A stretch of 64,000 nt of DNA, taken from assembly GCF_013314895.1 (NCBI RefSeq), contig NZ_JABTYE010000011.1:62001-126000 (forward strand), given 5' to 3'. Positions within the stretch are counted from its first letter, which is position 1; the number at the start of each line of letters is the position of its first letter. Position numbers and translations under genes: made by a program. The notes under the pieces were generated by a model. That model made no database searches, was not told the origin of the DNA, and was given only the letters and a program-made list of their open reading frames with translations. The stretch comes from Cupriavidus gilardii. Its GTDB lineage: Bacteria > Pseudomonadota > Gammaproteobacteria > Burkholderiales > Burkholderiaceae. This document shows positions 50,393 through 59,077 of this stretch, piece by piece.

Positions 50393-51291
50393 GTCCCCAT
50401 CTGCAGCAGGATGTCTCGCGCCAGGTCGATCAGCGCGCGCGGCTGCAGTTCCTGCGTCCGCGATTTCAGCCAGTAGGCGCGGTACGACAGCCGGCGCGAC
50501 GACGACAGCGGCAGCACGCTCAGGCGGGAAGCCCCGAACAGCTGCGCCGGCAGGCCATCGAACAGCATGAAGCCCAGCCCCTCGGCCACCATGCCGCACG
50601 CCGAGATGGCCGCGGGACACTCGGCGACCGGTACCGGCATGGCGCCGCAAGGTTCGAAAAGACGCTCGACCACGTCCTCGATGCCTTCGATCCGGGACAG
50701 CGAGATCATCGGCTCATCGAGCAACTGGCTGGGCTCCACCACCGCCTGGCGCGCCAGACGATGGCCAGGCGGCAGGTAGCAAACCATCGGCAGTTCGGCC
50801 AGCAGTTCGCTCTCGACCCCCGGGATATCCGGCACCTCCAGCGCGAAGCCGATGTCCGCCTTGCGCGAGCCGATCAAGGCGGCTACATGGTGCGCGACGC
50901 GGGAATGCACCGAGAAAAAGATATCGGGGTACTGCCGCGCATAGGTGGCGGCGAGTCGCGGCAGCACGGTCGCGCCAAAGGCCGGCGTGCACGCGATCGA
51001 AATGCGCTGGCGCTGGCCTTGCCCGATGCGCTCGCAGAAGGCGTTGATCGCATCGAGGCCGATGAAGGACTTCTCGATTTCCTCGAACAGCATGTCGGCA
51101 CCGGGCGTCGGCACCAGCCGCCCGCCACGGCGATCGAACAGCAGGAAGCCAAGGCGCTCCTCGGCGTCGCGCAGCACGTTGCTGATGGCCGGTTGCGTGA
51201 CATGCAGGCGGGTGGCCGCGCCCGTCACCGACCCGGTCAGGATGATCGCGTGGACCGTTTCGATATGGCGGAAACTGAGTTTTCTTCGCAT
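50368..51291 (-). CDS. LysR-family regulator, convergent with DadA-like gene
   Basis: A 307-residue LTTR. Helix-turn-helix: FRHIETVHAIILTGSVTGAATRLHVTQPAISNVLRDAEERLGFLLF, then RLVPTPGA. The effector domain is full length (ISIACTPAFGATVLPRL, KADIGFALEVP, AEGLGFMLFDGL). The convergent layout with the DadA-like gene, overlapping by 25 bp, is unusual for a LysR partner, so the target may lie elsewhere. Downstream of the Fic gene on the same strand with 111 bp between. Confidence 0.9.
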   Translation of the reverse strand: MRRKLSFRHIETVHAIILTGSVTGAATRLHVTQPAISNVLRDAEERLGFLLFDRRGGRLVPTPGADMLFEEIEKSFIGLDAINAFCERIGQGQRQRISIACTPAFGATVLPRLAATYARQYPDIFFSVHSRVAHHVAALIGSRKADIGFALEVPDIPGVESELLAELPMVCYLPPGHRLARQAVVEPSQLLDEPMISLSRIEGIEDVVERLFEPCGAMPVPVAECPAAISACGMVAEGLGFMLFDGLPAQLFGASRLSVLPLSSSRRLSYRAYWLKSRTQELQPRALIDLARDILLQMGTQEKRESR

Positions 51292-51402
51292 GACGGTACC
51301 GGGAAATGGCCGGTGGCCCGCTGCCTGCGGCCGGGCCGGCGTGGGGCCACATGGTAGATGCCGGTGACCGCCATCACAATAGAGGGGAATCCCGGCGCAA
51401 GC

Positions 51403-52989
51403 CTATTCCTCTGCGTCCGGATTGTCTTGCAGCGTGCCCGTACCCCCAAAGTCCTTGAAGGCGTTTCTCAACGCCATCGCAAGATCTTCGACGATCTGCG
51501 GGTCCTGCAATACCGGAAATTCCTTGCGCAGCTTGTTTGACAGCACGCCACGGTTGTCACGTACCGAGCGAATGATTCGATCGATATCGGCGTCGGGCCC
51601 GTCGATGATGTCCTTGACCATGCGCCGGGCAAAGGTCCATTCGCGCAACACGTCGGCTTCCCTGCGCATCTCCCGATGGATTGTCCGGTCAATGACCCAG
51701 GCCATGTATTCCGCTTGCGCGGTCAGATCGGGGAAACGCCAGGCATGTAGCGCATCGTCATATGCATGGAATTCGAAATTCGATTCGATGCCGTCCTCGT
51801 ACTTCCGACGAACATCCTTGAAGGCATACCGGTCGCTATAGCGCGCCATCAGCGGCGCGGAGAACGCTTCGAGGACTTCGTCATACCGGACCACGTTCTG
51901 TGGCTTCTCGGTAATGACAGCGGAAATCGGCAGGACGAAGGGCTTGGGCACGGCACCGTCGCGCCGTAGAACGTCATTGACCAGGAAGCGATGGATACGG
52001 CCATTGCCATCGGCCAACGGGTGGATGAACACGAAACCAAACGCTGCCGCACCCGCTCGGACGACGGGAGACTTGCCAATCGTCTTTTCCAGAAACGCGT
52101 CCACTCCCGCAAGCATGCCCGGCACCCGTTCCCAATGGGGCGCAACGTAATGAACGATCTGTTCATACTGGTGCGTTTCGCCGACGAAGACCGGCGAGCT
52201 GCGCAAGCCAAAGCGCAATAGCGTGCTCCGGTCGCTGATGATTTCCTGTTGCAGTTCAGCAAGCGTTGCGGGACTCAGCAGCTGAGGGTATTGGCCGATG
52301 CGGCGCTCCATGACCGCCGCAAAACGACGAATGCGATCCCGCTGATCCTGTTCGTGTTCGATGGCGAAGCTGGCACGGCTTTCCTTGATCGTCAGCCAGA
52401 CCGCGCTGCGCATCAGCACGTCGTGGCCGAATTCGGCATTCAGTTCCTCCAGCTGGGCGGCACAGTCGTATTGCTCAGCGGCCCGGATGGTGTCGGTGCG
52501 CCGTACGAGCGGGCAAAACTCTCGGGTGCCCGGCAAGTTGTCGCGAACGCGCCAGCGTGGATTGTTGATCGGACGGGCGGCGGCGAAGTAGTCGTCCGAA
52601 CCGATCGCGTCCACGTAGTTGCCTGCGGTGGCCACGCACGCATCCGGAAGCTTCCGTCCGGTCAGCCATTCGTAAAGAAATCCGGCCCGTCGTGCATACT
52701 GGCCGGTGCGTTCCTGCGCCAACCACGCAGACAGCTCTTCGACGGGCAAGACCTCGAAGAGCCGGGACAGGAATTCCAGGTGCACCCCTTCGTGCCGAAG
52801 CGCATACGAAAGTTGTCCGCGAAGGGTCAGAGGCTGAGCCGCCGTTGCCGGGTATATTTCCTGCACCCGGCCGTCCGCGACGACGGTACGCCGGGCGGGG
52901 CCAAACGCGCTGGTGATCTGGAAATGCTGGACCGGGGTCACTCCATAGTGATCCGATAGCCACTTATATCCTAATGACTGGGCTGCCAC
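51403..52989 (-). CDS. Fic-family AMP-transferase (filamentation) protein
   Basis: A 528-residue Fic/DOC protein. The Fic core motif is HPLADGNGR (H323 to R331, within FIHPLADGNGRIHRF), the catalytic histidine being H323 and the phosphate-binding residues N329 and R331. An inhibitory-helix-like motif, S207-x-x-x-E211-H212 (SFAIEHE), lies N-terminal, as in class II Fic proteins, but H replaces the usual G or N after Glu. Fic proteins AMPylate target Tyr or Thr hydroxyls. The GTG at 52989 has AGGAG five bases upstream. G+C is lower than in flanking genes, suggesting transfer. No antitoxin gene adjoins. Confidence 0.9.
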   Translation of the reverse strand: MAAQSLGYKWLSDHYGVTPVQHFQITSAFGPARRTVVADGRVQEIYPATAAQPLTLRGQLSYALRHEGVHLEFLSRLFEVLPVEELSAWLAQERTGQYARRAGFLYEWLTGRKLPDACVATAGNYVDAIGSDDYFAAARPINNPRWRVRDNLPGTREFCPLVRRTDTIRAAEQYDCAAQLEELNAEFGHDVLMRSAVWLTIKESRASFAIEHEQDQRDRIRRFAAVMERRIGQYPQLLSPATLAELQQEIISDRSTLLRFGLRSSPVFVGETHQYEQIVHYVAPHWERVPGMLAGVDAFLEKTIGKSPVVRAGAAAFGFVFIHPLADGNGRIHRFLVNDVLRRDGAVPKPFVLPISAVITEKPQNVVRYDEVLEAFSAPLMARYSDRYAFKDVRRKYEDGIESNFEFHAYDDALHAWRFPDLTAQAEYMAWVIDRTIHREMRREADVLREWTFARRMVKDIIDGPDADIDRIIRSVRDNRGVLSNKLRKEFPVLQDPQIVEDLAMALRNAFKDFGGTGTLQDNPDAEE

Positions 52990-53528
52990 TCGCGCTCCTA
53001 GCGTTTAAACGCACCTGTTTACCGATTAAATATAGCCCACTTTTAGAAAAAGTATTTAAACATCACATTTCAATGATCCCACGGCGTTCACCGGGTCAGT
53101 TTTCGCCCGCCGACGACGCGCGTCATGCGGTCCTCAGAACGGCGTTTTTCGGGTGGGCTCGGCAAAGCAGGTAAACTACCGCCCGTTCGCCGCACCGCGG
53201 TCGACCCGGAACATGCCTTCACCGTCCGCCCTGCCATAGCGGGAACGACGCGCGAGGTGGGCGCCGGCGAACCCAGCCCCCGGGCCTTCGGGCCCACTCT
53301 CGCGGCGCCGGACCGTCCGGCACCGCACAGGCTTGCCCGGCTCCACTGCCGGCATTCGCCGCCAGCAAGGCAACGTCGCCCACTTCGACCTTCGCCCGGG
53401 ACGCGCGCCACCGCGCCGATCCCGATGACGACCCGCGTGCCCGCGCGGGACTGGTACCGCAGGCCATCGGCCTGACGGATTCGCCGGCGCGCCACGCGCC
53501 GGGCGGGTCCGACCTCGGAGGACAATCC
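52990..53528. other. 540-bp intergenic stretch between Fic and porin genes
   Basis: The first 110 bases are very AT-rich and hold the palindrome at 53001-53012, and thus the Fic promoter. The rest is GC-rich and contains GGGCC-TTCG-GGCCC (53282-53295), a UUCG-capped hairpin. A plus-strand frame is open but has no recognisable protein; it may be a long porin leader. Confidence 0.45.
53001..53012. promoter_or_regulatory. 12-bp palindrome upstream of fic
   Basis: GCGTTTAAACGC is a perfect palindrome lying one base outside the AGGAG ribosome-binding site of the Fic gene. A related AGTATTTAAAC is at about 53050-53060. Such a position fits an autoregulatory operator. Confidence 0.5.
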
Positions 53529-54620
53529 ATGAAGAAGACAGCCAGCCCCTGGCTGCTGGCGGCCGGGCTGTTGCCCGTCGCCGCTTTCCCCGCCGCCGCA
53601 CAAGCCGAGCCCGGCGTCACGCTGTACGGCATCGTCAGCTCGGCGGTGCGCTACACCTCGAATCTCGACGGCCATCACAACGACCAGGCCGCGCTGGTCT
53701 CCGGCGGCATGGTCGGCAGCCGCTTCGGCCTGAAGGGTGACGAAGACCTCGGCGGCGGCAACCACGCGATCTTTCAGCTCGAAGCCGGCGTCGGCAGCGA
53801 CGACGGCCGCCTCGGCTACAACGCGTTCTTCGGGCGGCAAGCCTATGTCGGCCTCAAGGGCCACTGGGGCAGCCTGACCTTCGGGCGCCAGTACAACGCG
53901 CTGAACAATATCGGCTGGGCCTTCAATCCGCTCGACCAGGGCTGGGGCAATTTCTGGTCGGACCCGCTGTACCTGGGCGGCGACATCTTCATCCAGGATT
54001 ACCGCATCAACAACAGCGTGGTCTACCAGCACACGATTGGCCCGCTGACCGTGCAGCTCGACTACGGAGCGGGCGAGCAGCCAGGCAGCATGGTCCGCGG
54101 CACCACGCTCGGCGGCGGCGCGCTGTACCAGCAAGGCGCGATCGCGTTCGGCGTAGCGTACGACCAGCGCAAGAATGACGATGGCACCGGCACGGTGCGC
54201 AACTACACGGTCGGCGGCTCGTATGCATTCGGCAAGGCCAAGGCGTTCGTCGGGCATATGGGCCGGCGCGAATCCGCCAACGATGCGCGCCATGCGATCG
54301 CCTTCGCGGGCCTGGGCTACCAGCTGACGCCGGCGCTGCATCTGTCGGGCGCCTACTACCGTTACTGGCAGAACGGCAACGTCGCCACGCAGTTCCAGGA
54401 CGTGCCGGTGCCGCTGGGCAGCGGCAACGCCGACAGCATCGCGGTGGTCGCCGATTACGCGCTCTCGAAGCGCACCCATGTCTACGTCGAGGCCGATGCC
54501 GCGCGCGCACGCGGGGGCGCGGTCGGTCGCGAGACCGAGTACTGGGCCGGCACGCCCGCGCTCGATGTCGACAGCACCACGCGCATCGGCGTGATGGTCG
54601 GCATGCGCCATCACTTCTGA
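53529..54620 (+). CDS. trimeric porin (Porin_4, OmpC/Omp32-like)
   Basis: A 363-residue general porin. The signal peptide (1-24, ending AAAQA) is followed by VTLYGIVSSAVRYTSN, typical of first-strand sequence in beta-proteobacterial porins, then GGNHAIFQLEAGVG, GRQAYVGLKGHWGSLTFGRQYN and many amphipathic strands up to the C-terminal Phe in MRHHF. It forms a passive diffusion channel in the outer membrane. CGGAGG precedes the ATG. The last 10 bp overlap the convergent ABC gene. An AT-rich spacer and a long leader come before it. Confidence 0.92.
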   Translation: MKKTASPWLLAAGLLPVAAFPAAAQAEPGVTLYGIVSSAVRYTSNLDGHHNDQAALVSGGMVGSRFGLKGDEDLGGGNHAIFQLEAGVGSDDGRLGYNAFFGRQAYVGLKGHWGSLTFGRQYNALNNIGWAFNPLDQGWGNFWSDPLYLGGDIFIQDYRINNSVVYQHTIGPLTVQLDYGAGEQPGSMVRGTTLGGGALYQQGAIAFGVAYDQRKNDDGTGTVRNYTVGGSYAFGKAKAFVGHMGRRESANDARHAIAFAGLGYQLTPALHLSGAYYRYWQNGNVATQFQDVPVPLGSGNADSIAVVADYALSKRTHVYVEADAARARGGAVGRETEYWAGTPALDVDSTTRIGVMVGMRHHF

Positions 54621-56263
54621 GGGCTCTGGGCGCCGCGCTGGCCGCGGAACAGCAGCCAGCGCTCGATGCCCTCGAAGACGCCCTGCGCCAGCAGGGCAAG
54701 CAAGGCCGAGGGGATCGCACCGGCCAGCAGCAGCGTGTCGTCGTTGAGCGCAAGGCCGGTGGCGATGCGTTCACCATAGCCGCCGGCGCCGACGAAGGCG
54801 GCGACGGTCGCCGTGCCTACGCTGATCACGACCGCGGTCTTGATGCCGGCCAGAATGACTGGCAGCGCCAGCGGCAATTCCACATGACGCAGGCACTGGC
54901 GGCCGGTCAGCCCCAGCGCACGGCCCGCATCGGACAGGCCGGCCGGCACCTGCTGCAGCCCCGTGCAGGTATTGCGCACGATCGGCAGCAAGGCGTAGAG
55001 AAACAGCGCGACCATCGCTGGCCACAGCCCGATGCGGCCAAGCAGCGGAATCAGCCCCGCCAGCAGCGCGAGCGACGGCACCGTCTGCAGCATGCCGGCG
55101 ACGGCCAGCACCGCCTGCCCCAGCCGTCGACGGCGCGCCGCGACGACGCCCAGCGGCACGCCGACCACCACCGCGGCGCCGACCGCGCCGGCCACCAGCG
55201 CCAGATGCTGGCGCGTCAGCCGCCAGGTATCCGGCCCCAGCAAGGCCCCGAGCAGCCCCGCCCGCTTGTCGGCCGAGTCGTCCGCGGCGGCGCCATCGCC
55301 CGCCAGAAAGCGCCGCGCCACCGAGGCAAAGCTGGCACCGTCCAGTTCCGCCTGCGCGTTCATCGCAATCATCCGCTCGCCGTCGATGCGGCCCTCGAGG
55401 CCGGCGATCGCGCGCCATGCTGCCGGATGGCGCCGGGGCACATCGAGCCGGTACAGCACGATGGCGTCGTAGCGCGGAAACACCTGGCGATCGTCTTCCA
55501 GCACGCGCAGCCGATAGGCGCGGATCTTGGCGTCGGTCGAATAGATGTCGATCGCATCGACCTGTCCGGCCGCCAGGGCTTCGTAGGCGATGCCGTGGTC
55601 GAGTCCGACCGGCTGCTGCGGCAAACCGTACCGGCTGGCCAGCGTGGGCCAGCCGTCGGCGCGGCCGAGAAATTCATGCGACAGGCCCAGCCGCAGCGCT
55701 GGCGCCTGCGCCAGGTCGGACAGCGTGCGCAAATTGGCAGGCGCCGCGGTGGCTTGCGGCCCCTTGCCGCTCTCGCCGCGCACCGCAATCGCATAGGCGT
55801 TCTGGAACCCCAACGGCACCGCTGCGCCCAGGCCCAGCGGCGCCAGCGCGGCGTGGATCTGCGCCAGCGTGGCGGTGGCCGGCAGCCGGAGCAGCTCGGC
55901 GGCGACCGTGCCGGTGTAGTCGGGATACAGGTCGATGCTGCCGGCACGCAGCGCGGCGAAGACGATCGCGGTATTGCCCAGGCCGGCGAGATGCCGGGCG
56001 GGACCGGCCGTCGCCGCGGTCTGCATCAAAACCTCGCCGAGGATGTAGGACTCGGTGAAACGCTTCGAGCCGATCTTCAACGGGGTGTTGCCCGCCGACG
56101 GATCGCCCTGCGCCCAGCCAAGGGGCGGCACGCCGCAGATCAGCAGCAGCGCCGCCATCAAGCCCCACAGCGGCCCCGACCTCAGACCCGACCTCAGACC
56201 CGACCTCAGACCCGACAGGCGGCCGAACAGCGGGCCGAAGAACCGGCCGCATGACTCCCTCAT
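54611..56263 (-). CDS. fused osmoprotectant-type substrate-binding and permease protein
   Basis: A 550-residue fusion of the two parts of a glycine betaine/choline ABC importer. After a basic, repeat-encoded N-terminus and a signal-like helix, residues about 70-340 are an OpuAC-type binding domain (LKIGSKRFTESYILGEVL, GSIDLYPDYTGTVAAELL, GQVDAIDIYSTDAKI). Residues about 355-545 form a BPD_transp_1 permease with about five helices and the EAA loop (ALGLTGRQCLRHVELPLALPVILAGIKTA). No ATPase gene adjoins. AGGAGA-like GGAGAG precedes the ATG at 56263. It overlaps the porin gene end by 10 bp and is divergent from a LysR gene. Confidence 0.86.
   Translation of the reverse strand: MRESCGRFFGPLFGRLSGLRSGLRSGLRSGPLWGLMAALLLICGVPPLGWAQGDPSAGNTPLKIGSKRFTESYILGEVLMQTAATAGPARHLAGLGNTAIVFAALRAGSIDLYPDYTGTVAAELLRLPATATLAQIHAALAPLGLGAAVPLGFQNAYAIAVRGESGKGPQATAAPANLRTLSDLAQAPALRLGLSHEFLGRADGWPTLASRYGLPQQPVGLDHGIAYEALAAGQVDAIDIYSTDAKIRAYRLRVLEDDRQVFPRYDAIVLYRLDVPRRHPAAWRAIAGLEGRIDGERMIAMNAQAELDGASFASVARRFLAGDGAAADDSADKRAGLLGALLGPDTWRLTRQHLALVAGAVGAAVVVGVPLGVVAARRRRLGQAVLAVAGMLQTVPSLALLAGLIPLLGRIGLWPAMVALFLYALLPIVRNTCTGLQQVPAGLSDAGRALGLTGRQCLRHVELPLALPVILAGIKTAVVISVGTATVAAFVGAGGYGERIATGLALNDDTLLLAGAIPSALLALLAQGVFEGIERWLLFRGQRGAQSPQK
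56177..56212. repeat. 12-bp tandem repeat in the signal region of the ABC fusion gene
   Basis: Three perfect units of CGACCTCAGACC at 56177-56188, 56189-56200 and 56201-56212. On the coding strand they give repeated Gly-Leu-Arg-Ser residues before the membrane helix, adding positive charge. The unit is a multiple of three. Confidence 0.85.
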
Positions 56264-56376
56264 CCCTTCTCTCCAGGCGCACGATCGGCCCATGATAGCG
56301 ACCCGCCGCCCGCGCGCGCCCTCGGGCAAGCCATGTATCCAGGCGCGGGCGTAGAAGCGTATGCCGAAATAGTATT

Positions 56377-56387
56377 TGCCTTTGGCA
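56377..56387. promoter_or_regulatory. short dyad between the ABC fusion and LysR genes
   Basis: TGCC-TTT-GGCA at 56377-56387, within an AT-rich stretch in the 229-bp divergent region. It may be a LysR-binding half. The evidence is only the symmetry and place. Confidence 0.35.
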
Positions 56388-56492
56388 TCATAAGCGCGCA
56401 AGAATGCGATATATGCATAGTCCCCGGGCAGCCCGTCCGCGCCCTTGCAGCTCGACCGCCACTGGATGGCCATCCGATCCTTCATCAAGCCC

Positions 56493-57542
56493 ATGGAAAT
56501 CCGCCAGCTCGAAGCCTTCGCCGCAGTAATGTCGACCGGCAGCATGACTGCCGCCGGCCGTCTGCTCGGCCGTTCGCAGCCGGCGATCACGCGCGCGATT
56601 CAGGAACTGGAAAGCGAACTCGGCTTTGCGCTGTTCGCCCGTAGCGGACCGCGCGTCAGTCCGACCGAGCGCGGTTTTCTGCTGTACGAGGAAGTCGAAC
56701 CGGTGCTGCTCGGCATGCAGCAGATCCGCGCCAGCGCCGCGGTCATCGGCCGCGAAGGTAGCCGCTCGCTCAATGTGGTAGCGACGCCGGCCTTGGCCGC
56801 CGGGCTCGTGCCGGCCGCGCTGGCCGCCGATCCGGCGCTGCCGGCGCAGATTCATCTGCACAGCGCCTCGCCGGAGAAGGTCGTGCACGCGGTATTGACG
56901 GGCGCGGCCGAAGTGGGCGTCACCAGTCTGCCGCTGGAGCATCGCGGCGTGGCGGTGCACTGGATCGGCGAGGTGCAATGCGTGGCGGCGCTGGCGGCCG
57001 ACGATCCGCTGGCGGCCGCCGATACCGTGCCGCTGGCCGCCTGCGCCGAGCGGCCACTGGTCACGATGCAGAACCCCTACCGGCTGCGCCAGCTGCTAGA
57101 CCGCGCGCTCGAGCGCGCCGGCATCACCGTGCCGCGCCGGATCGATACCAACACCTCGCTGAACGCGCTGGCGCTGGTGCGCGCCGGGCTCGGGCTCGCC
57201 GTGCTGGAACCAGTCACGGCCTATGGCTTCCCGGTCGACGGCGTGGCCGTGCGGACGATCGACGTGCCGATCCCTTTCCACTTCTGCGTGATCACGCCGC
57301 AGGGACGGCCGCCGACGCCGGCGGTGCAGAGCCTGACCGAACAACTGGCGCTGGCCGCGGCGCGCCTGCTGCCCGGCTTCACGCGGCGCGACGCGCGCGA
57401 TGGCGACACCTTGGCGATGCAGTACCAGGCGGGCCCTGACAGCGGCCACGACAGTCACCACGACCGTCGCGTCCCGTCCGAATCCGGCGCCCAGGGTGCA
57501 CGCGCGCGCCGGCAGCCCGCCCTGTCCCGACAGAACGATTGA
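56493..57542 (+). CDS. LysR-family regulator, long form
   Basis: A 349-residue LTTR, longer than usual because of a 45-residue polar C-terminal tail (AGPDSGHDSHHDRRVPSES onwards). The helix-turn-helix is MEIRQLEAFAAVMSTGSMTAAGRLLGRSQPAITRAIQELESELGFALF; the effector domain is typical (NVVATPALAAGLVP, VLTGAAEVGVTSL, LVRAGLGLAVLE), of the AaeR/OccR-like sort. MEIRQLEAF at 56493 is the family start. Divergent from the ABC fusion gene and just upstream of the flavin monooxygenase, so it may control either. Confidence 0.88.
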   Translation: MEIRQLEAFAAVMSTGSMTAAGRLLGRSQPAITRAIQELESELGFALFARSGPRVSPTERGFLLYEEVEPVLLGMQQIRASAAVIGREGSRSLNVVATPALAAGLVPAALAADPALPAQIHLHSASPEKVVHAVLTGAAEVGVTSLPLEHRGVAVHWIGEVQCVAALAADDPLAAADTVPLAACAERPLVTMQNPYRLRQLLDRALERAGITVPRRIDTNTSLNALALVRAGLGLAVLEPVTAYGFPVDGVAVRTIDVPIPFHFCVITPQGRPPTPAVQSLTEQLALAAARLLPGFTRRDARDGDTLAMQYQAGPDSGHDSHHDRRVPSESGAQGARARRQPALSRQND

Positions 57543-57562
57543 ATTCTCTAGACGTGCCATCG

Positions 57563-59032
57563 ATGTCCACGACCCAATCCGCCCTTCCCCCTGCTCCCCC
57601 CGGCCTGCCCGCGCTGGAAGCCCGTCTGCGCCAGGACCTCGTCTGGCTGGACCTGCCCGCCAAGCCGTGGGTACCGCCGCGCGAGTTCGACGGTGCGGCA
57701 GTGCTCGACGTCGCCATCATCGGCGGCGGCATGGCCGGCCTCGCCGCCAGCGCGACGCTAAAGCATCTCGGTATCCGCGCCCGCATCTTCGACCGTGCGC
57801 CAGCGGGTTTCGAAGGCCCTTGGGCCACCACCGCGCGCATGGAAACGCTGCGCTCGCCCAAGCAGCTGACCGGCCCCGCGCTGGGCCTGCCGGCGCTGAC
57901 CTTCCGCGCCTGGTACGAGGCGCAGTTCGGCACGGCGGCATGGGACGCGCTCGACAAGATTCCGCGGCTGCAATGGATGGACTATCTGCGCTGGTATCGG
58001 CAGGTGCTCGGCCTCGACGTGGCCAACGAGCACACCGTCGACACCGTGCTGCCGCGCACGGACGGCCTGGTCGAACTGCAGATGACGACGCCCGCCGGTC
58101 CGCAGCGCGTGATGGCACGGCGCGTGGTGCTGGCCACCGGCCGCGACGGGCTCGGCGGCGCGCAGGTGCCCGCCTTCGCGCAACACCTGCCGCGTCATCT
58201 GTGGGCGCATTCGTCCGATCCGATGGATTACCGCGTGCTGCGCGGCAAGCGCGTCGGCGTGGTCGGTGCCGGCGCGTCGGCGATGGACAGCGCGGCCACC
58301 GCGCTCGAAGCGGGCGCGTCCAGCGTCGACCTGCTGATCCGCCGCGCCGAGATCCCGCGCATCAACAAGAGCAAGGGTTCGGGCAATCCCGGGCTGACGC
58401 ACGGCCACTACGGCCTGCCCGACCAGTGGAAATGGCGGCTGCGCCATTACATCAACAGAGAACAGGTGCCGCCGCCGCGCGGCAGCACGCTGCGCGTCTC
58501 GCGCCACGACAATGCGCGCTTCCATGTCGGCTGCCCGATCGAGGCCATCGAAGTTCGCGACGACACGCTGCGCGTGCGCACCGCCAAGGGCGTGTTCGAG
58601 CTCGACTTCCTGCTGCTGTCGACGGGCTTCCGCGTCGATTTCGGCGCGCGGCCGGAGTTCTCCGCGATTGCCTCTCACATCCGGCTGTGGCGCGACCGCT
58701 TCCAGCCGCCCGCCGGCCAGGACGACCAGGAACTGAGCGATTCGCCCGACCTGGGCCCGGCATTCGAATTCCAGGAGAAGACGCCCGGCGCCTGCCCCGG
58801 CCTGTCGCGCGTGCATTGCTTCTGCTATCCCGCCGCGCTGTCGCACGGCACGATCTCCGGCGATATCCCGGCCATCAGCGACGGCGCCCGCCGGCTCGGC
58901 CAGGGCATCGCCGCGCTGCTGTACCAGGAAGACGTCGAGACGCATTTTGCCGCGCTTCAGGCCTATGCCGAGCCGGAGCTCTACGGCGACGAATGGACGC
59001 CCGCGCCGCCCCCTTCGCAGCCGAGCGAATGA
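57563..59032 (+). CDS. FAD/NAD(P)-dependent monooxygenase
   Basis: A 489-residue protein of the flavin-containing monooxygenase/Baeyer-Villiger type. It has two dinucleotide motifs: VAIIGGGMAGLAASATL at about 57 and VGVVGAGASAMDSAATAL at about 240. Between them are a KQLTGPALGLPALTFRAW segment and LQWMDYLRWYRQ, and after them LLLSTGFRVDF. It would oxygenate a small organic substrate. The FxGxxxHxx signature of true FMOs was not seen, so the substrate class is open. The ATG at 57563 starts 20 bp after the LysR stop. The AhpD-like gene follows, 45 bp away. Confidence 0.8.
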   Translation: MSTTQSALPPAPPGLPALEARLRQDLVWLDLPAKPWVPPREFDGAAVLDVAIIGGGMAGLAASATLKHLGIRARIFDRAPAGFEGPWATTARMETLRSPKQLTGPALGLPALTFRAWYEAQFGTAAWDALDKIPRLQWMDYLRWYRQVLGLDVANEHTVDTVLPRTDGLVELQMTTPAGPQRVMARRVVLATGRDGLGGAQVPAFAQHLPRHLWAHSSDPMDYRVLRGKRVGVVGAGASAMDSAATALEAGASSVDLLIRRAEIPRINKSKGSGNPGLTHGHYGLPDQWKWRLRHYINREQVPPPRGSTLRVSRHDNARFHVGCPIEAIEVRDDTLRVRTAKGVFELDFLLLSTGFRVDFGARPEFSAIASHIRLWRDRFQPPAGQDDQELSDSPDLGPAFEFQEKTPGACPGLSRVHCFCYPAALSHGTISGDIPAISDGARRLGQGIAALLYQEDVETHFAALQAYAEPELYGDEWTPAPPPSQPSE

Positions 59033-59077
59033 ACGCCGCTTTCTTCCGCTGACCGCTTACCTTTCCAGCCTGACACC

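Noticed and set aside
51403..52989. Classic Fic toxin-antitoxin pair
   Set aside because: No small antitoxin gene adjoins; the inhibitory-helix-like motif is within the Fic protein itself.
53125..53475. 116-codon plus frame between Fic and porin
   Set aside because: No recognisable protein, no ribosome-binding site, Pro/Arg-rich composition typical of spurious frames in GC-rich DNA.
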